A DNA stretch of 64,000 bases from Polydactylus sextarius (GCA_016801845.1 CM028931.1:21856802-21920801); one strand, 5' to 3'; shown: positions 13,201 through 24,655, counted from the stretch's first letter. Program-made: numbers and translations. Notes: generated by a model not told the origin, from the letters alone.

Positions 13201-16200
13201 AAGGTTAAAGTCTCAGATTAAAAGCGTAATCTTATTAGCTGACACCTGCTAACGCCATGTAGAAGTGAAACAACTCAGATGTCGGCTCAGTTTCGTCCTA
13301 CTTGGCTTTTATTTGCATACACAGCAAAGTGGACGTTTTATTTTCTGTTTTATCAACATGTCAGCGTTTATTTTCCAAACCTCACTTTTGCATTTAACCA
13401 CCACATTTGCAGCCGCGAGTTCGTAACCTGAAAATGACCTGAAATTAGTCTAACAGAATTTAATGTATAGGATTAGCAGAGCTTAGCATAGATACTGGAA
13501 GAAGCTAATGCTAATTAGCGCAGCATATGGTGAATGGTGTAGTGTCAAAATGTCTGGTGCATTTACTCAATTACTCAGTGATTCTCTAAAAATAAATAAA
13601 TAAATAATCATTTTTCCCAAAATTTACAACTTTTTTTGAAAATTTTATGACTTTTCCAGATTTTTTTTCCCCCATTGAAATGAATTGAGAAGCTCTTGAC
13701 TGACTATAAATACCTTCAGGCACAATGGCGGATGTAGCTTTAGCGAAAGATATCACTTTGCGTCTTCAAAAAAATCTCAATTTTTTGTTTTTCGGATTTT
13801 TTTCGCCCCATAGAAACGAATGGATAAGCTTCCGAATTCCGCAAAAACGTTGTCCTCTTTGAAGTCTCACAGCTCCGGCATACTTTATCCTAGAGACATC
13901 GTTCAAGCTTTAAACGAGTCGCAAGAGTTTGAATTGTTCACTTGTTGTTCATCTTTTCTGATATCTTGTACCGTTTTTGAATTGTCGCAGTTTAAGTTTT
14001 ATGCGTTTTTTGCGAGTGGGTGTTATCCACTGTAGCGCCTCAGCTGCTGCTCCTTTCCTAACTTTTTTTTTTTTTTTCGTTATTTTTTTCCACTTTTATC
14101 TCCCACATCTTTTACTGTCTCAGAAACAGTTTTAATATCTAATTATAGATAAATTTATGCCACATCACGCTGTGATACGACTTTTTTGGCAAAATTTTTT
14201 TTTTTTTTTTTGCGCTAGCCTTCTTTTAGCGCCGCTAACCACCTTCAGCTCTCTCATTGAAACCCATTATAGCTAAACTCTCACTTGGAGCCTTTAGTCA
14301 ACTTATTTAAACTGATGTTTCACTTTATCTTTACTTAATTCACGATGACACGTTCAGCAGAGTCTTGTGAACATATATATGTGAATATATACGTACATAT
14401 ATCACGCTAGCAGCCGTCGGTATCGGTAAATAACAGAGCAAAGGAATTAAACAGCCTGAAATTGTCTTCACAAATCTGCCCGTCTCACCAGGCATGAGAC
14501 TTGACGGGGCAGTATTCCCACAATGCACTATGCCCCCCCACCACCAAGTACCAACACTGCCTCGGGCTGTTGGTTTAGCAACCGTCGCTATGTCTGAGAA
14601 TGCGAATGCGAAATCCGTGAAAAACTTGAACATCAGACAATAGTGGTGAGGGGGGGCGCTGCGACCAAACCGTTGTAAATCCTCCACCGCCCCCCCCCAC
14701 CTTCTCAACGACTGCTGCTGCTTTGCCCTTGAGCAAGGCAATAAACCTCCACCCGTCCCGCGCCCCAAGTTCTGATCTGTCTCCGTCTGGGTCAAACCAT
14801 TATTGATGTCTCGGTCCGTCTTAACAGAATTAGGATGAATATTTGCCTCCAAAACTTTTTATTTTTGTCTTAATCCGAGTCTTTCTACTCGTCTGGTTCA
14901 GGTGGTACGACAGCACTCCTTCCAGAGAATTCCTTCGACGGGTCCAAATATGATTTTGGGAGCATCGGCTTGGCGTTGTACAGTGGCCTGTTCGCCTACG
15001 GAGGCTGGTAAGTCGCTATAAAATATTATTTATAGAGTTTTGCTCAAAACCCGAACCGTGACCTTGACTAATGGTTCTTCTTCTTCCAGGAACTACTTGA
15101 ATTTTGTCACAGAGGAGATGATCGAGCCATACAAGTGAGTATTAACCACTGGCTGGTGTTTGTTTAATTTGTGGTTGGAATCGGTTTTAACCGGTTCTGT
15201 TTGTGTCCCACTTTGTCAGAAACCTTCCCCGAGCCATCATCATCTCCCTGCCCGTCGTGACGGTGGTGTACGTGTTGACCAACTTGGCGTATTTCACCAC
15301 GTTATCACCGGAACAGATCATGAAACCCGGCGCCGTGGCGGTGGTGAGTACCCACGTTGTCCGTGCAAAAAAAAAAAAAAAAACAACAACATTTTTTGAT
15401 GTGAGCATCAAATTATCGGTCGGCTCGTTCGGGACGTGTGCTGCTAGCGAGAATTTCAGCGAAATAAATTTTTTTTTTCCGAAATATCGCAATTTTTTCC
15501 CCTTGTAGATGAGCTTCAAAGAGGACCATGTTAGTTGCAGCATGCAAGAAGATGTTCAGTGCTGTGCTAGCTGCTACATGCTACATCTCTTGAAAATTTT
15601 TTGAAATTAATCTTTCACCATCTTTCGCAAATTTTTTCCTTATTGAAACGAACAGAGAAGCTTCTCAGTTACACAAAACGCGATCTTCTTTAAAATCTAA
15701 GTGCTTCGTCATATTTTCCCCCAAAAAATTGACGCAATTTTTTTTTTTTTTTTAATCCTCTATGAAGGCTAACTGCTCCAGCATGGTTTGACCTAGTGCA
15801 GTTGTTTTAGCTGCTATGCTAGCTGCTACATCGTTGCTATTATTCAGATTTTCTCAAAAATTTTTGAAATTTCGTATTTTTTCCCCAAAACAAAATGTCC
15901 TCGTAGGAACGGTCCTCTATGAAGCTTAACTGCTCCAACATATTTTGACCCAGCAACTTTTCTCTGACGTCTCATTTTACGATTTTTTTTCCCCGTGTTC
16001 TTTTCGTCCCGTAGGATTTCGGTAACTACCACCTGGGTCCGATGGCCTGGATCATCCCCGTGTTCGTAGGCCTGTCCTGCTTCGGATCCGTCAACGGTTC
16101 CCTGTTCACATCGTCAAGGTAACGTTCGCTCAAACAAACAAACAAACTCTGGAATATCTGTTGAGTGTGTGAATTAAAACTTAACATCCACGTCTTTCCA

Positions 16201-19200
16201 ACACTCGCAGGTTGTTTTTCGTTGGTTCCCGGGAGGGTCACCTGCCCACTCTGCTGTCGATGATCCACCCCTCTCTGCTCACCCCACTGCCCTCGCTCAT
16301 ATTCACAGTATGTACTTGTCTGTTAGCGCTAAATCTGCTGTGTCACAGTCACAGCTTTTTTGTTCTTGTTGTTTTGGTCACATTTGTCAAGCTAACGTGT
16401 CGACATTTAGGTATAATGCTCATTTTACTATGTTAGTATGCTAGCGTTTGCTAAGCTAACATGTCGTTATTTAGCAAGTGTGTTTGCTATGTTCACCCTC
16501 TGAGCTCAGCATGCTAACGTTTGCTATGCTACCATGCAAGTGTGTTTTTTATTTTCAGGAGCTTAGGCTAGCATGTTAGCATGTCAACATTAACATTTTA
16601 GTATTTAGTGGGAATACGTTTTTTACTTCTTCAACATCTCAGTTCAGTATGCTAGCAATTGCTAAGCTAACATGTTGATAATCTGCAAATGTGTTAGATG
16701 TTCACCATCTTACTTTAGCGCAGTGCAATTTGCTAAGCTAACACGTTTATAACTAGCAGGTATGCTATTTTATATGTTAGCAATCGTAGTTTAGCTAACA
16801 TGATGTTATTTAGCAAGTGTGTTATCTATGTTCGGGAGCTGAGTTTAACATGCTAGCGTGCTAACATTTGGTAAGCTAACAAGTATGTTCATGCTATGTT
16901 TGCAATATTAGTTTAGCATGTTACCATGCTAACCTGTTATTTAGCTAGCAAGTGTGTTTTCTATGTTCAGGAGCTTAGTTTAGCACGTTAACATGCTAAT
17001 CTTTGCTAAGCTAGCCTGTTGATATTTGCTACGTCCACCATCGTAGTTATTTCCAGTCACAGACTCGATCAGAAAGCTAACAGCTCATTTTCTGTCCTTT
17101 GTTTCGTGTCTCCAGTGCATGATGACGCTACTTTACGCCTTCGCCGACGACATCTTCTCCGTCATCAACTTCTTCAGCTTCTTCAACTGGCTATGCATCG
17201 GCCTCGCCATCATCGGGATGATGTGGCTGCGCTACAAGAAACCCGAACTGGAGCGACCTATCAGGGTGAGTTTCTGAGAGAAGGCGGGCGGTGGGCACTC
17301 CGTCGCTCGCCGTAGTTAGCTTTGGCAGCGTCTCGCGGACACAACAATGATCTATTCAGCGCTACTCGGACGAATCGAGGCTGATCGTAGATTAAGCTGG
17401 ATGGTTGTCAGCTGGTGTCGACCCCTGCTGAGTGCGCTATAAAAGGACTAACACTGTGTCTTCTGACGAGACCACTTCGCTTCAGGACGTTGCCGACAAA
17501 CACTAGGACTATTGTGACCATTGTTGCGTGTTTTCGTGTGAGGGTGTGTGTTTTCACGTGTGATGCTGAAGCGCGCGTGTGTGTGTGTTCCACAGTGGCG
17601 TCACTGTCTCCCGCTGTATTTCCTTCTCCTTTCTTTGCCCGTCACATTCCTGCTGCCCAACGGATTAAAAAAAAAAAAAACAAAGCAGCGGGGGAATCGC
17701 GCAAATGAAATTCGCTAATTAACGCCCGTCTGATGTTACGACACCTCGAAGCTCGTTCGCTAACGGCGCGTACGAACACTTGACGCACAAATATGGGATT
17801 CAGGAATCATTCTTACTTAAATTTGTCCGTATTTTCCAAGACAACACAAATAGTCTGTTGTTAATAGCATATTAATTATTAAACATATTATATAAATACC
17901 TTTAAGCACAATGGAGTCTTACGTCTCCGTCATACTTTTTCCTAGAGACGTCGTTCAAGCTTTAAACAAGTCGCGAGGCTTCGACTTATTAAGCTGCCAA
18001 ACGATTTTTTAAAATCTCGTACCGTTTTTGAATTATTGCCATTTAAGTTTCATGCTTTTTCCCCCCCCCTAGCAGTGTCTGAGTTTATAATGGGTGTGTA
18101 TTGCGGAATGTTGAGTGTGTCACATGACTTGTGACATCACACACTCTAGCTCCTCAGCTGCTGCTCCTTTCCCAAACGTTTCCTCTCGTAGCTCCCACAT
18201 CTTTTACCCCTCGGAAACAACTTTAACGTCATATCGCAGATAAATTTGTGCCGTGTCACGCAACGTGACTTCGGAACCGATACGACTCACGGTTTTTATG
18301 CTAGCCCTCTTTTTCTTTTGCCCCATCTTACCACTTTCAGCTCTCTAATAGAAACCCATTATAACCAAGGCCTCTCGAGACACGTTTTCAAACTGACATA
18401 AATCGCTAATTTTTTAAGTTTATCTACACAAAATATACATCGATACGTTCGGGAAAATCTTGTGGTGCTAACCATATCAAAATTTAGTCAATGTGTGTAA
18501 CAGTTTTTGATGAAATGGCCAAAGTTCGAGTGGTGGCCAAAAAAGTATCTAAAACTTGTGGTTTTTTTTTTATTTTTATTTCGATACCCTGCAGGTGAAC
18601 ATCCTGTTGCCGATCAGTTTCGTGCTCGCATGCGTCTTCCTCATCATCGTCTCCATCTGGAAAACCCCGGTGGAGTGCGGAATCGGCTTCGGCATCATCG
18701 CCACCGGCGTGCCCATCTACTACATCGGCGTGTGGTGGGAAAACAAACCCAAGTGGCTGCTGAATGTTATCTGTGAGTACCGCGGGCAAAAACAAACAAC
18801 GCAGCATCTGTTATGCTATCTGTTATTTAGCTGAACATTGTGGGTAATCGTCTCGCACTTTTGCGTGCTACTGTTTGTTAAGCTAACATATATTCAGCAG
18901 GGATAATATTTACCCTGCTCAACATCTTACTTTAGCATGATAGCATTTTCTAAGCTAGCACGTTGATATATTTAGCCATCTTCGCTTAGCTAAGCTAACA
19001 AGATATTGAGGTATAATGCTTGCTATGTTACCCATCTTAGCTTAGCATGGTAGCATTTGCTAAGCTAACGTGAATATTGAGCAAGTGTCGTCACCATCTT
19101 GTCTAGCATGTTGATATTTAGCAGGTATAATGATCACTATGTTCTTTAGCATGCTACTGTTTGCTAAGCTAACATGTTTATATTTTAGCAAGTATGTCTA

Positions 19201-19310
19201 AGTTTTTCGCCGAGCATTGTGGGTAATCCTCTTGCACTTTTCCCCCATTCGCAGTCTCCACCACGGCCTTTTGTCAGAAGCTGATGGAGGTGGTGCCTCA
19301 GGAGTCGTAA
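6886..19310 (+). CDS. slc7a5: slc7a5 (LAT1), large neutral amino acid transporter light chain, whole coding span
   Basis: LAT1 is a sodium-independent exchanger of large neutral amino acids (Leu, Phe, Tyr, Trp), with 12 membrane helices, disulfide-linked to the 4F2hc heavy chain at the plasma membrane. Coding exons: 1a 6886-7372 or 1b 8458-9013, then 10536-10661, 14902-15007, 15090-15134, 15220-15343, 16015-16118, 16211-16307, 17116-17265, 18595-18772 and 19255-19310, all with GT/AG borders and matching phases. With 1b the product is 513 residues, with 1a 490 (human 507). Seen in the 1b isoform: the GSGIF substrate loop of TM1, extracellular Cys170 (human Cys164, bonded to 4F2hc), the TM6 gate FAYGGWN with Phe258 (human Phe252), SCFGSVNGSLF of TM8, and the C-terminus ending VVPQES. 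The SLC7A8/LAT2 alternative is excluded by LEVYGSLPAFLKLW and the C-terminus. Two first exons are unusual; 1b is the canonical one. Confidence 0.97.
7373..8293. other. spacer between slc7a5 first exons 1a and 1b
   Basis: AT-rich non-coding sequence with a short (GT)n near 7560-7577 and A/T-rich simple sequence from 7610 to 8190. No coding segment was recognised. It acts as intron for 1a transcripts and as promoter-proximal DNA for 1b. Confidence 0.6.
8294..8457 (+). promoter_or_regulatory. slc7a5: putative promoter and leader of slc7a5 exon 1b
   Basis: GC-rich sequence before ATG 8458, in sharp contrast to the AT-rich DNA before it. It holds the shared TGTCATAGTTCC (8294-8305), the element GAGACACGAGGCT (about 8322-8336) and a purine tract of GAAGAA units just before the start. 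The role is inferred from position and from similarity to the exon 1a leader. Confidence 0.45.
8458..9013 (+). CDS. slc7a5: slc7a5 canonical first coding exon 1b
   Basis: Encodes residues 1-185 plus one base: a roughly 60-residue cytosolic tail rich in Ser, Asp and Glu, then TM1 to TM4. Long stretches agree with vertebrate LAT1 as remembered, such as NGVAIIVGTIIGSGIFVTP and LLIIRPSSQYIVA, and Cys170 is the 4F2hc partner. The donor is tcc|gtgagt. The start at 8458 follows an A-rich tract (A at -3). A second Met lies at residue 11 (NTMAGTDED), so a slightly shorter product is possible. The leader upstream carries a GAAGAA-rich stretch directly before the ATG. Confidence 0.95.
9533..9591. repeat. 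(TA)n microsatellite
   Basis: About 59 bp of AT dinucleotides in slc7a5 intron 1. Confidence 0.95.
10251..10280. repeat. (GT)n microsatellite
   Basis: Fifteen GT dinucleotides. Confidence 0.95.
10536..10661 (+). CDS. slc7a5: slc7a5 coding exon 2
   Basis: Encodes LLLTFVNCYSVKAATSVQNI and on to GFVQIGK, covering the end of TM4 through TM5 of LAT1. The acceptor is tttttccag and the donor aaag|gtgagt. It enters with two bases completing the split codon of either first exon and leaves in phase 1. Confidence 0.96.
11690..12560 (+). repeat. dispersed repeat copy A (slc7a5 intron 2)
   Basis: Shares ordered blocks with copies B, D, E, F and G: GCAAAAACGTTGTC, TAGAGACGTCGTTCAA, CGTTTTTGAATTATCG.GATTTAAG, CTCAGCTGC, AGCTCCCACATCTTTTAC, GAAACAGTTTTAA, TTTAGCGCCGCTAACCACC, TTCAGCTCTCTCATTGAAAC and ACACAAAACACACATCGA. 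The first full unit ends near 12330 and its 3' third is repeated at about 12400-12550. It has no long open frame and the family was not recognised. Confidence 0.7.
13167..13181 (-). promoter_or_regulatory. CTCF-like motif
   Basis: AGCGCCCCCAGCTGG; on the - strand CCAGCTGGGGGCGCT, one mismatch from the remembered CTCF core. Inferred from motif only. Confidence 0.35.
13600..14372 (+). repeat. dispersed repeat copy B (slc7a5 intron 2)
   Basis: Second copy in the same intron and orientation, with the same order of blocks, including AGCTCCCACATCTTTTAC as CTCCCACATCTTTTACT, TTTAGCGCCGCTAACCACC and TTCAGCTCTCTCATTGAAAC. It also has the 5' part with CCCATTGAAATGAATTGAGA and a dispersed TACCTTCAGGCACAATGG block. 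Confidence 0.7.
14902..15007 (+). CDS. slc7a5: slc7a5 coding exon 3
   Basis: Encodes GGTTALLPENSFDG, an extracellular loop, then TM6 with LALYSGLFAYGGW. It carries the gating phenylalanine (human Phe252) and the unwound FAYGG segment that binds substrate. The donor gtaagt splits the Trp codon. Confidence 0.95.
15090..15134 (+). CDS. slc7a5: slc7a5 coding exon 4 (45 bp)
   Basis: A very short exon encoding NYLNFVTEEMIEPYK, an exact family match for the stretch after TM6. Acceptor cttccag, donor acaa|gtgagt. It is too small to be found without homology. Confidence 0.95.
15220..15343 (+). CDS. slc7a5: slc7a5 coding exon 5
   Basis: Encodes NLPRAIIISLPVVTVVYVLT (TM7), then LAYFTTLSPEQIMKPGAVAV. 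Acceptor tttgtcag, donor gtg|gtgagt, ends in phase 0. Confidence 0.95.
15590..16005. repeat. broken fragments related to the dispersed repeat (slc7a5 intron 5)
   Basis: Short blocks such as TTATTGAAACGAACAGAGAA and ATCTTCTTTAAAATCTAA recur with A/T runs. They resemble the 5' part of the dispersed repeat but the rest is missing. Confidence 0.35.
16015..16118 (+). CDS. slc7a5: slc7a5 coding exon 6
   Basis: Encodes DFGNYHLGPMAWIIPVFVGL and SCFGSVNGSLFTSS, TM8 of the transporter, with the serine equal to human Ser342 at the substrate site. Acceptor cccgtag, donor caag|gtaacg. Confidence 0.95.
16211..16307 (+). CDS. slc7a5: slc7a5 coding exon 7
   Basis: Encodes LFFVGSREGHLPTLLSMIHP, a highly conserved cytosolic loop, then the start of TM9 (PSLIFT). 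Acceptor ctcgcag, donor aca|gtatgt, phase 0. Confidence 0.95.
16430..17040. repeat. GCTAAGCTAACATG degenerate array (slc7a5 intron 7)
   Basis: About ten diverged units built on TTTGCTAAGCTAACATGTTG and TTTAGCATGCTAGC. It fills most of the intron up to about 75 bp before exon 8. Confidence 0.8.
17116..17265 (+). CDS. slc7a5: slc7a5 coding exon 8
   Basis: Encodes CMMTLLYAFADDIFSVINFF and on through TM10 (FFNWLCIGLAIIGMMWLRYK), ending KPELERPIR. It is exactly 150 bp and in phase. Acceptor tctccag, donor agg|gtgag. Confidence 0.95.
17885..18540 (+). repeat. dispersed repeat copy D (slc7a5 intron 8)
   Basis: Full-length copy in sense orientation, from TACCTTTAAGCACAATGG to GATGAAATGGCCAAAGTT. 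It carries an extra 85-bp block (18084-18170) nearly identical to copy E, with GTGTCACATGAC and TGTGACATCACAC. Its end lies about 55 bp before exon 9. Confidence 0.7.
18595..18772 (+). CDS. slc7a5: slc7a5 coding exon 9
   Basis: Encodes VNILLPISFVLACVFLIIVS (TM11), KTPVECGIGFGIIATGVPIY (TM12) and VWWENKPKWLL. Acceptor cctgcag, donor tct|gtgagt with one base of the next codon. A copy of the dispersed repeat ends about 50 bp before its acceptor. Confidence 0.95.
18800..19210. repeat. GCTAAGCTAACATG degenerate array (slc7a5 intron 9)
   Basis: Same unit type as the intron 7 array, with AGCAAGTGT and TTTAGCAGGTATAATG blocks. It fills intron 9. Confidence 0.8.
19255..19310 (+). CDS. slc7a5: slc7a5 coding exon 10 with stop
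   Basis: Encodes the cytosolic tail FSTTAFCQKLMEVVPQES followed by TAA at 19308-19310. The human tail ends VVPQET, so the end is canonical. Confidence 0.95.
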
Positions 19311-19924
19311 CGGGGCCAATCCGATCGCACCAAACGAACGGCGTCCAATCTGTACTGACGAAGAACGAACACCAGCCACGAAGGTGTTTAAATGTACTGC
19401 GACTTTTTTTTGAGTTGTTTCATTCAGTATGGACTGTTTTTTGTCACTAACTCTGCGTAGACAGTCATGCATTGTGTCATGCACAGTCATTTGTTTTTTT
19501 TTTTTTTTTTTTTTTACATTTTTACAATGGATTTAAACGAATATATTAATGTTACTGTCATGTATTGTGTATGAAATACCTGTTTTATTTCACAAAATCG
19601 TGCCTTAAGAGGCAAAATGATTGACTGTTGACAGTGACCACGTCACTTTTTTTTTTTTTTTTTCAAACCCGAAAGAGTTCAAGTTTCTTCTGCTTTTGGT
19701 TACAAAAGTTGGAAGTTGTCGGACATGTTCTGCAGCACGTTCTGCTCAGTTTTAAAAAAAGAAAAAAAAAAAACAAAAACAAACAAAGTCTTGTCGTTGG
19801 CAATCGTGGCTTGCGTCGTCGAGTTTCATCCCCTGCTGTATTTCAGTTGTCGGTGCCGCTGTAGGAAGCAAGAACAGATTATTTTATGTTGTTGTTTTGT
19901 TTTTTGTTTTTTTTTTTTGTGAGG

Positions 19925-20570
19925 GGGTCATTTGCTAAGCTAACATGATATTTAGGTGATATACTTGCTATGTTCACCATCTTAGCTTAGCATAGAAGAA
20001 TTTGCTAAGCTAACATGTGGATATTGAACAAGTATCATGACCATCCTAGTTTAGCATGTAGTGGATGTTAACATGTTGATATTTAGCAGGTATAATTCTT
20101 GCTATGTTCACCATCTTAGCTTAGCATGGTAGCATTTGCTAAGCTAACATGTGAATATTGAGCAAGTGCCGTCACCATCTTAGTTTAGCATGTTAGCGTG
20201 CTAACACATTGATGTTTAGCAGGTATAATGTTTGCTGTGTTTGCTGTCTTACTTTAGCACACTACAATTTGCTAAGCTAACATGTTGATATCTAACAGGT
20301 GTGTTTTGTTTTTTTTTTCCCCCTATATGTTAGTGATTGTAGTTTAGCATGTAGCATGCTAACTTGATGAGATTTAGAAGGTTTAACACAGGCTGTTTTT
20401 AACGTCTTAGTTTAGCGCGCTAACATTCGCCATAAGCTAACGCGGTTTGCGTAGCAGATATGCTTGCTACGCTTACCACCGTTTAGTTTAGCATGTTAGC
20501 AAGCTAACGCGATAATATTTTGGAGGTATAACGGTTAAGTTCGCCATTTTAGCTCAGCACGCTAGCTTGA
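19925..20570. repeat. GCTAAGCTAACATG array downstream of slc7a5, part 1
   Basis: The core TTTGCTAAGCTAAC recurs near 19930, 20001, 20127 and 20268, so the unit is roughly 65-75 bp. Units end with GGTATAAT..TTGCTATGTTCACCATCTTAG-type sequence. Confidence 0.8.
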
Positions 20571-20733
20571 GACTTATCCCTGCCGTCTTGAAATTGTTGG
20601 TGCTGCTGTAGGAAACGAGCAAAAGAAATTTTTTTAGGGACAGCTAGCTCACTTTACCTTTTTTTTTTTTTGTTGTTGTTGTTTTTTGAAATCATTGCGT
20701 CAACTCCATGTTTCAGTTCAGACCACACACTGT

Positions 20734-20739
20734 AATAAA
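20734..20739 (+). terminator. slc7a5: candidate poly(A) signal of slc7a5
   Basis: AATAAA with a downstream GT-rich element starting at 20779. An alternative signal is at 21335-21340. Confidence 0.45.
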
Positions 20740-20778
20740 GCCATGAAACTGTAACACACAGGGTCAGATTAGAGCATG

Positions 20779-20813
20779 GTGTGTGTGTGTGTGTGTGTGT
20801 GTGAGTGTGTGTG
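20779..20813. repeat. (GT)n microsatellite
   Basis: Nearly pure GT dinucleotides with one GA interruption. Confidence 0.9.
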
Positions 20814-21041
20814 CGCGTATGTTCATTGAAGTAACATAAATGACAAAGAGGAATTTTTGGGTGAAAAAAAAAAAAAAAGAGAGATTTGTTGTTATTGTTG
20901 TTGTTTTTTTGCGAGGAAGGAGATGAGCCACGTTTTCCGTTACAAAAGAAAAGTCGTTTATTTTCATCCGAATGTTTAGTTTTTGTTGCTTCCTGCTTGT
21001 TTTGTTTTGTTTTAACTCGCAGTGACGGCTGGAACACATGC

Positions 21042-21076
<35 letters not shown>

Positions 21077-21479
21077 AGGGCTGTATTATTAACCCCGCCC
21101 CCTCCGCTGGTGCAACGGACCCGAGGGAGGGATTAACATGTTTTTAGCAGATAGGACTTTTCTAACACTCCGAGCCATCGCACTGATGGCGAAGCTAACA
21201 CAATATAGGACGGTAAAAAAGTTTATTTATTTATTATTTAGTAAAACTTTGTTGTTCGTTATGTAGTTGCTCTAAATTGTTTACAGGGCTTTTTTTTTTT
21301 TTTTTTTTTTTTTCTTTGTGGAAAGTGCTTCACAAATAAATCTTGACGTCTTTTTTTCCATTCTTGTGTTTTGGTTTTGTTTGTTTATTTTGTCTCTTTT
21401 CTTTTTGGTTTTTCGTTTTCTTTTAAGTTTCTTATTTTCATTTAATTTGATGTCAAATGACGCGGAACACGCCTGTTAC

Positions 21480-22330
21480 CTTCCCAGGCACTTAGAGCTA
21501 AATGCTAAGCTAACATGTTGACGTTTAGCGGGTGTACCGCAAAGTAACGTTCGCTAAGCTAACATGTTGGCAGGTGTAATGTTTAGCATTTTCACTGTCT
21601 TAGTTTAGCATGATAGCAACTGCTAAGCTACCATGCCATCATTATGTTGGTCATCTTAATTTAGCATGTTAGCCTGCTAACATTTGTTGCAACATTCGGT
21701 ACAATATTCATCACGTTATTTCAGCAAACTCACATTTGCTAAGCTAACGTTCGCATTTAGCATGTGTATTAATGAGCATTTTCATCATATTAGTTTAGCA
21801 TGTTTGTAATTGCTAAGCTAGCATGTTGATATCTAGCAGGAATGGGTCTTTTATGTTTGCCAACTTACTTTAGCATGCTAGCATTTCCTTCTAGCTTGTT
21901 CACCATGTTATATCAGCAAACTAGCATTAAGCTAACTTGTTGTCACATACTAGCATCAGTAGGTATGATTCCCTTTCACCATCTTACTTCAACAAGCTAG
22001 CATTTTTAAGCTAACATAATTATGTTTAGCAGGTACATCATCTCAGATATTTATCTAAGCTACTGTCTTGACTGCTGTGTTGAAGTTTAGCAGGTATATT
22101 TTGCAGCCTTAGCCTAGCATGCTAACATCCGCTAAGCTAACGTGTTGATGTTTATCAGGTAGAATGTTTGGCTTGTCAACCATCTTGGTTTAGCATGTTA
22201 GCATGCTAGCGTTTGCTAAGCTGCTGTGTTGAAGTTAAGCAGGTATAGTTTGGAATTTTAGCCTAGCATGCTAACATCTGCTAAGCTAAGCTGTTGATGT
22301 TTATCAGGTAGAACGTTAGCCAACTATTTA
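21480..22330. repeat. GCTAAGCTAACATG array downstream of slc7a5, part 2
   Basis: Continuation of the same repeat after a low-complexity gap, with the same core and TTTAGCAGGT blocks but more variation. Cores are seen from 21500 to 22290. Confidence 0.8.
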
Positions 22331-23139
22331 ACCTCATTGTTTGTTTGTTTTTACATAATAGATTATTTTAACAGTTTTGAGTCTTTTTTTTGTAGTTTTG
22401 AATTATTTTTCCATTAAGATATGTACTTTATGGATAGCACAAACATAAACAAACAAAAAAAACAGGCTAATTTAATTTTTTTTAGTACATCAACCTGCTT
22501 TTTGTGCCTCTGACAGTGACTACGTTGCCTTTGTGACCCTGTAAAACTGCCTCTCGTGTCAGGAAGGATGATACTTACTAGTGAGTTTGTAGAAGTGAAA
22601 GGAGATTTATAGATTTGACAATCTCACCACATCTGACAAGTTCGACTTATCTTTGTGCTTCTGTAAGACTTCGGGTGAATTTGACTGGTTTATTAAAAAC
22701 AGGGCGACATTCGATTTGTTTTTTTAAAATTTGTATGATTTTTTTTCTTTTTGTATTTTATTCTGCAGAATAAATAAAGGAAGATGTCAGAATAAAAGCA
22801 AAGCGTGTTTCTTTCTTTTCCTTTTATTTTGTGAATGTGAATCGACGGAGCTGTTCTTTGAGGTTAACACCCGGCTCATAAATGTTCATAGAACCAAACA
22901 AGCTAATCCTCGCAGGTATTCGGAGCATTCGAAGCAGCTGAGGGTGAAAGTGGTTTCCTGAGGTCAGAGTGACGCTGTCATGGTAAAGATCTGATCGTGG
23001 AGAATGTGGACGAACACGATCTCACGACTGGTTTGTCAGGAATTCAAACGACTTTTAATGTCAGCTACTTATTTGATTGTTGTTGTTTTTGGAGCCTTTA
23101 AGCTCATTTTTGTGGTTCACTTTCATCTGCACCGTCTTT

Positions 23140-23255
23140 TAATCTTTTTCTTATATATATTATATATAATCATTTTATATATATTTCTTATATATGTGTG
23201 TGTGTATATATATATATTTAGTACACCAAGTACCAAGTATATAATACATATACAT

Positions 23256-23307
<52 letters not shown>

Positions 23308-23479
23308 TGTACTTAGAGTGCTAATTATATATGCATACGCAAATATATAATCTGCACTCTAAGTATACTCTATACTTTAATATATACATATATAAACATG
23401 AACATTTGTGTGTATATATTTATATATCTAAGTACTAAATGATTTTAGTATAAAGTTTAAGCATAAAATAGTTGCACTA

Positions 23480-23511
<32 letters not shown>

Positions 23512-23593
23512 ATATCTCAAATAAGTACTTATTTACATACTTACGTACATACGTACTCCACAGAATACAGAGGATACTTAAACTAAGTATAGT

Positions 23594-23631
<38 letters not shown>

Positions 23632-23755
23632 TAGTAAAATGTAACATTATATACATTCAGGCCCAGAAATGAACTTTTAATTCTAAAACAAAAAGATGTC
23701 GTTTGACTTGTTAATGAACATGTTTAAGTGTTTAAATGTTTATTTTATATATATG

Positions 23756-23819
<64 letters not shown>

Positions 23820-23830
23820 TTATTTCTTGT
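23140..23830. repeat. cluster of (TA)n and (CA)n microsatellites
   Basis: CA at 23256-23276 running into TA to 23299; TA at 23598-23624; GT at 23766-23786 flanked by TA to 23821. Confidence 0.9.
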
Positions 23831-24582
23831 CCTCAAGAGCGTGTTGACCTTTTGCCCCTCAACGTCCACGTCAGCTCGTTTATCTTCTTCTTCTTCTTCT
23901 CTGCCGTTCTTCCTGCCACAAGATCAACAAGATTAAAAAAAAAAAGAAAATGTCGGCATCTTATCTTCTCCATCTCCATCTTGAAACCCGCAGCAGATGA
24001 GAACAAACATCAACGCACGTTAACAAGAACAAGGCTGCAAATGCAAACAACCTAAATTGCACAATGTTTTTTTTTTTTGTTTGTTTTTTTTTCCGTTTCT
24101 ACTTCAGGTCGCTGTAACATTTCACAAGAACGGTCGAGTTGACCCCGGAGGGTCGCGTCGCGTCTCGAGGCCCAAGAGAGTCGATCATGAGACTTTAGTT
24201 GAACTTCGATCGTCTGTTGATGTGACTGAAACGAAACAAACATGAATTTATCGCGTTTCCTTCGTATATTATTTTAGATGAAGACGTCGGCTCTGTGCCC
24301 ACAGATCAACGAGATAACGTGTTTTAAAAAAAAAAGTGTAACTGCAGCGTCGAGATAAAGCAGTTACATGTCTACAAGCTGGCAGCGCGGGTGGAGGTGG
24401 TGGGGGTGGAGGTGGAGGGATGGAGGGTGTGGGATCTTGTGGGGGTTCAACGACGTTTATCTGAGTCTGCAAACACATTTCTCATGAGATGACAGTTGTT
24501 GAACCAGAACAGATAATAACACAAATTAATTCTGCCAAGCGACGCCAACGTTGCTAAAGCTGCTACCACGCTTAGCTGTTAA

Positions 24583-24585
<3 letters not shown>

Positions 24586-24652
<67 letters not shown>
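24586..24652. repeat. (TA)n microsatellite
   Basis: About 67 bp of pure AT dinucleotides. Confidence 0.95.

Positions 24653-24655
<3 letters not shown>

Larger units (their letters stand above)
10662..14901. other. slc7a5 intron 2
   Basis: The longest intron of the gene. It carries two sense copies of the dispersed repeat (about 11690-12330 with an extra 3' part to 12560, and about 13600-14372) and a strong CTCF-like motif at 13167-13181. Nothing coding was recognised. Confidence 0.6.
19311..20760 (+). other. slc7a5: candidate slc7a5 3' UTR
   Basis: Non-coding sequence after the TAA. A poly(A) signal AATAAA lies at 20734-20739, followed 40 bp later by a long GT-rich tract (from 20779), the layout of a cleavage site. 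A second AATAAA (21335-21340) is also followed by a T/GT-rich stretch, so longer forms are possible. Part of this UTR (19925-20570) is GCTAAGCTAAC array. Confidence 0.45.
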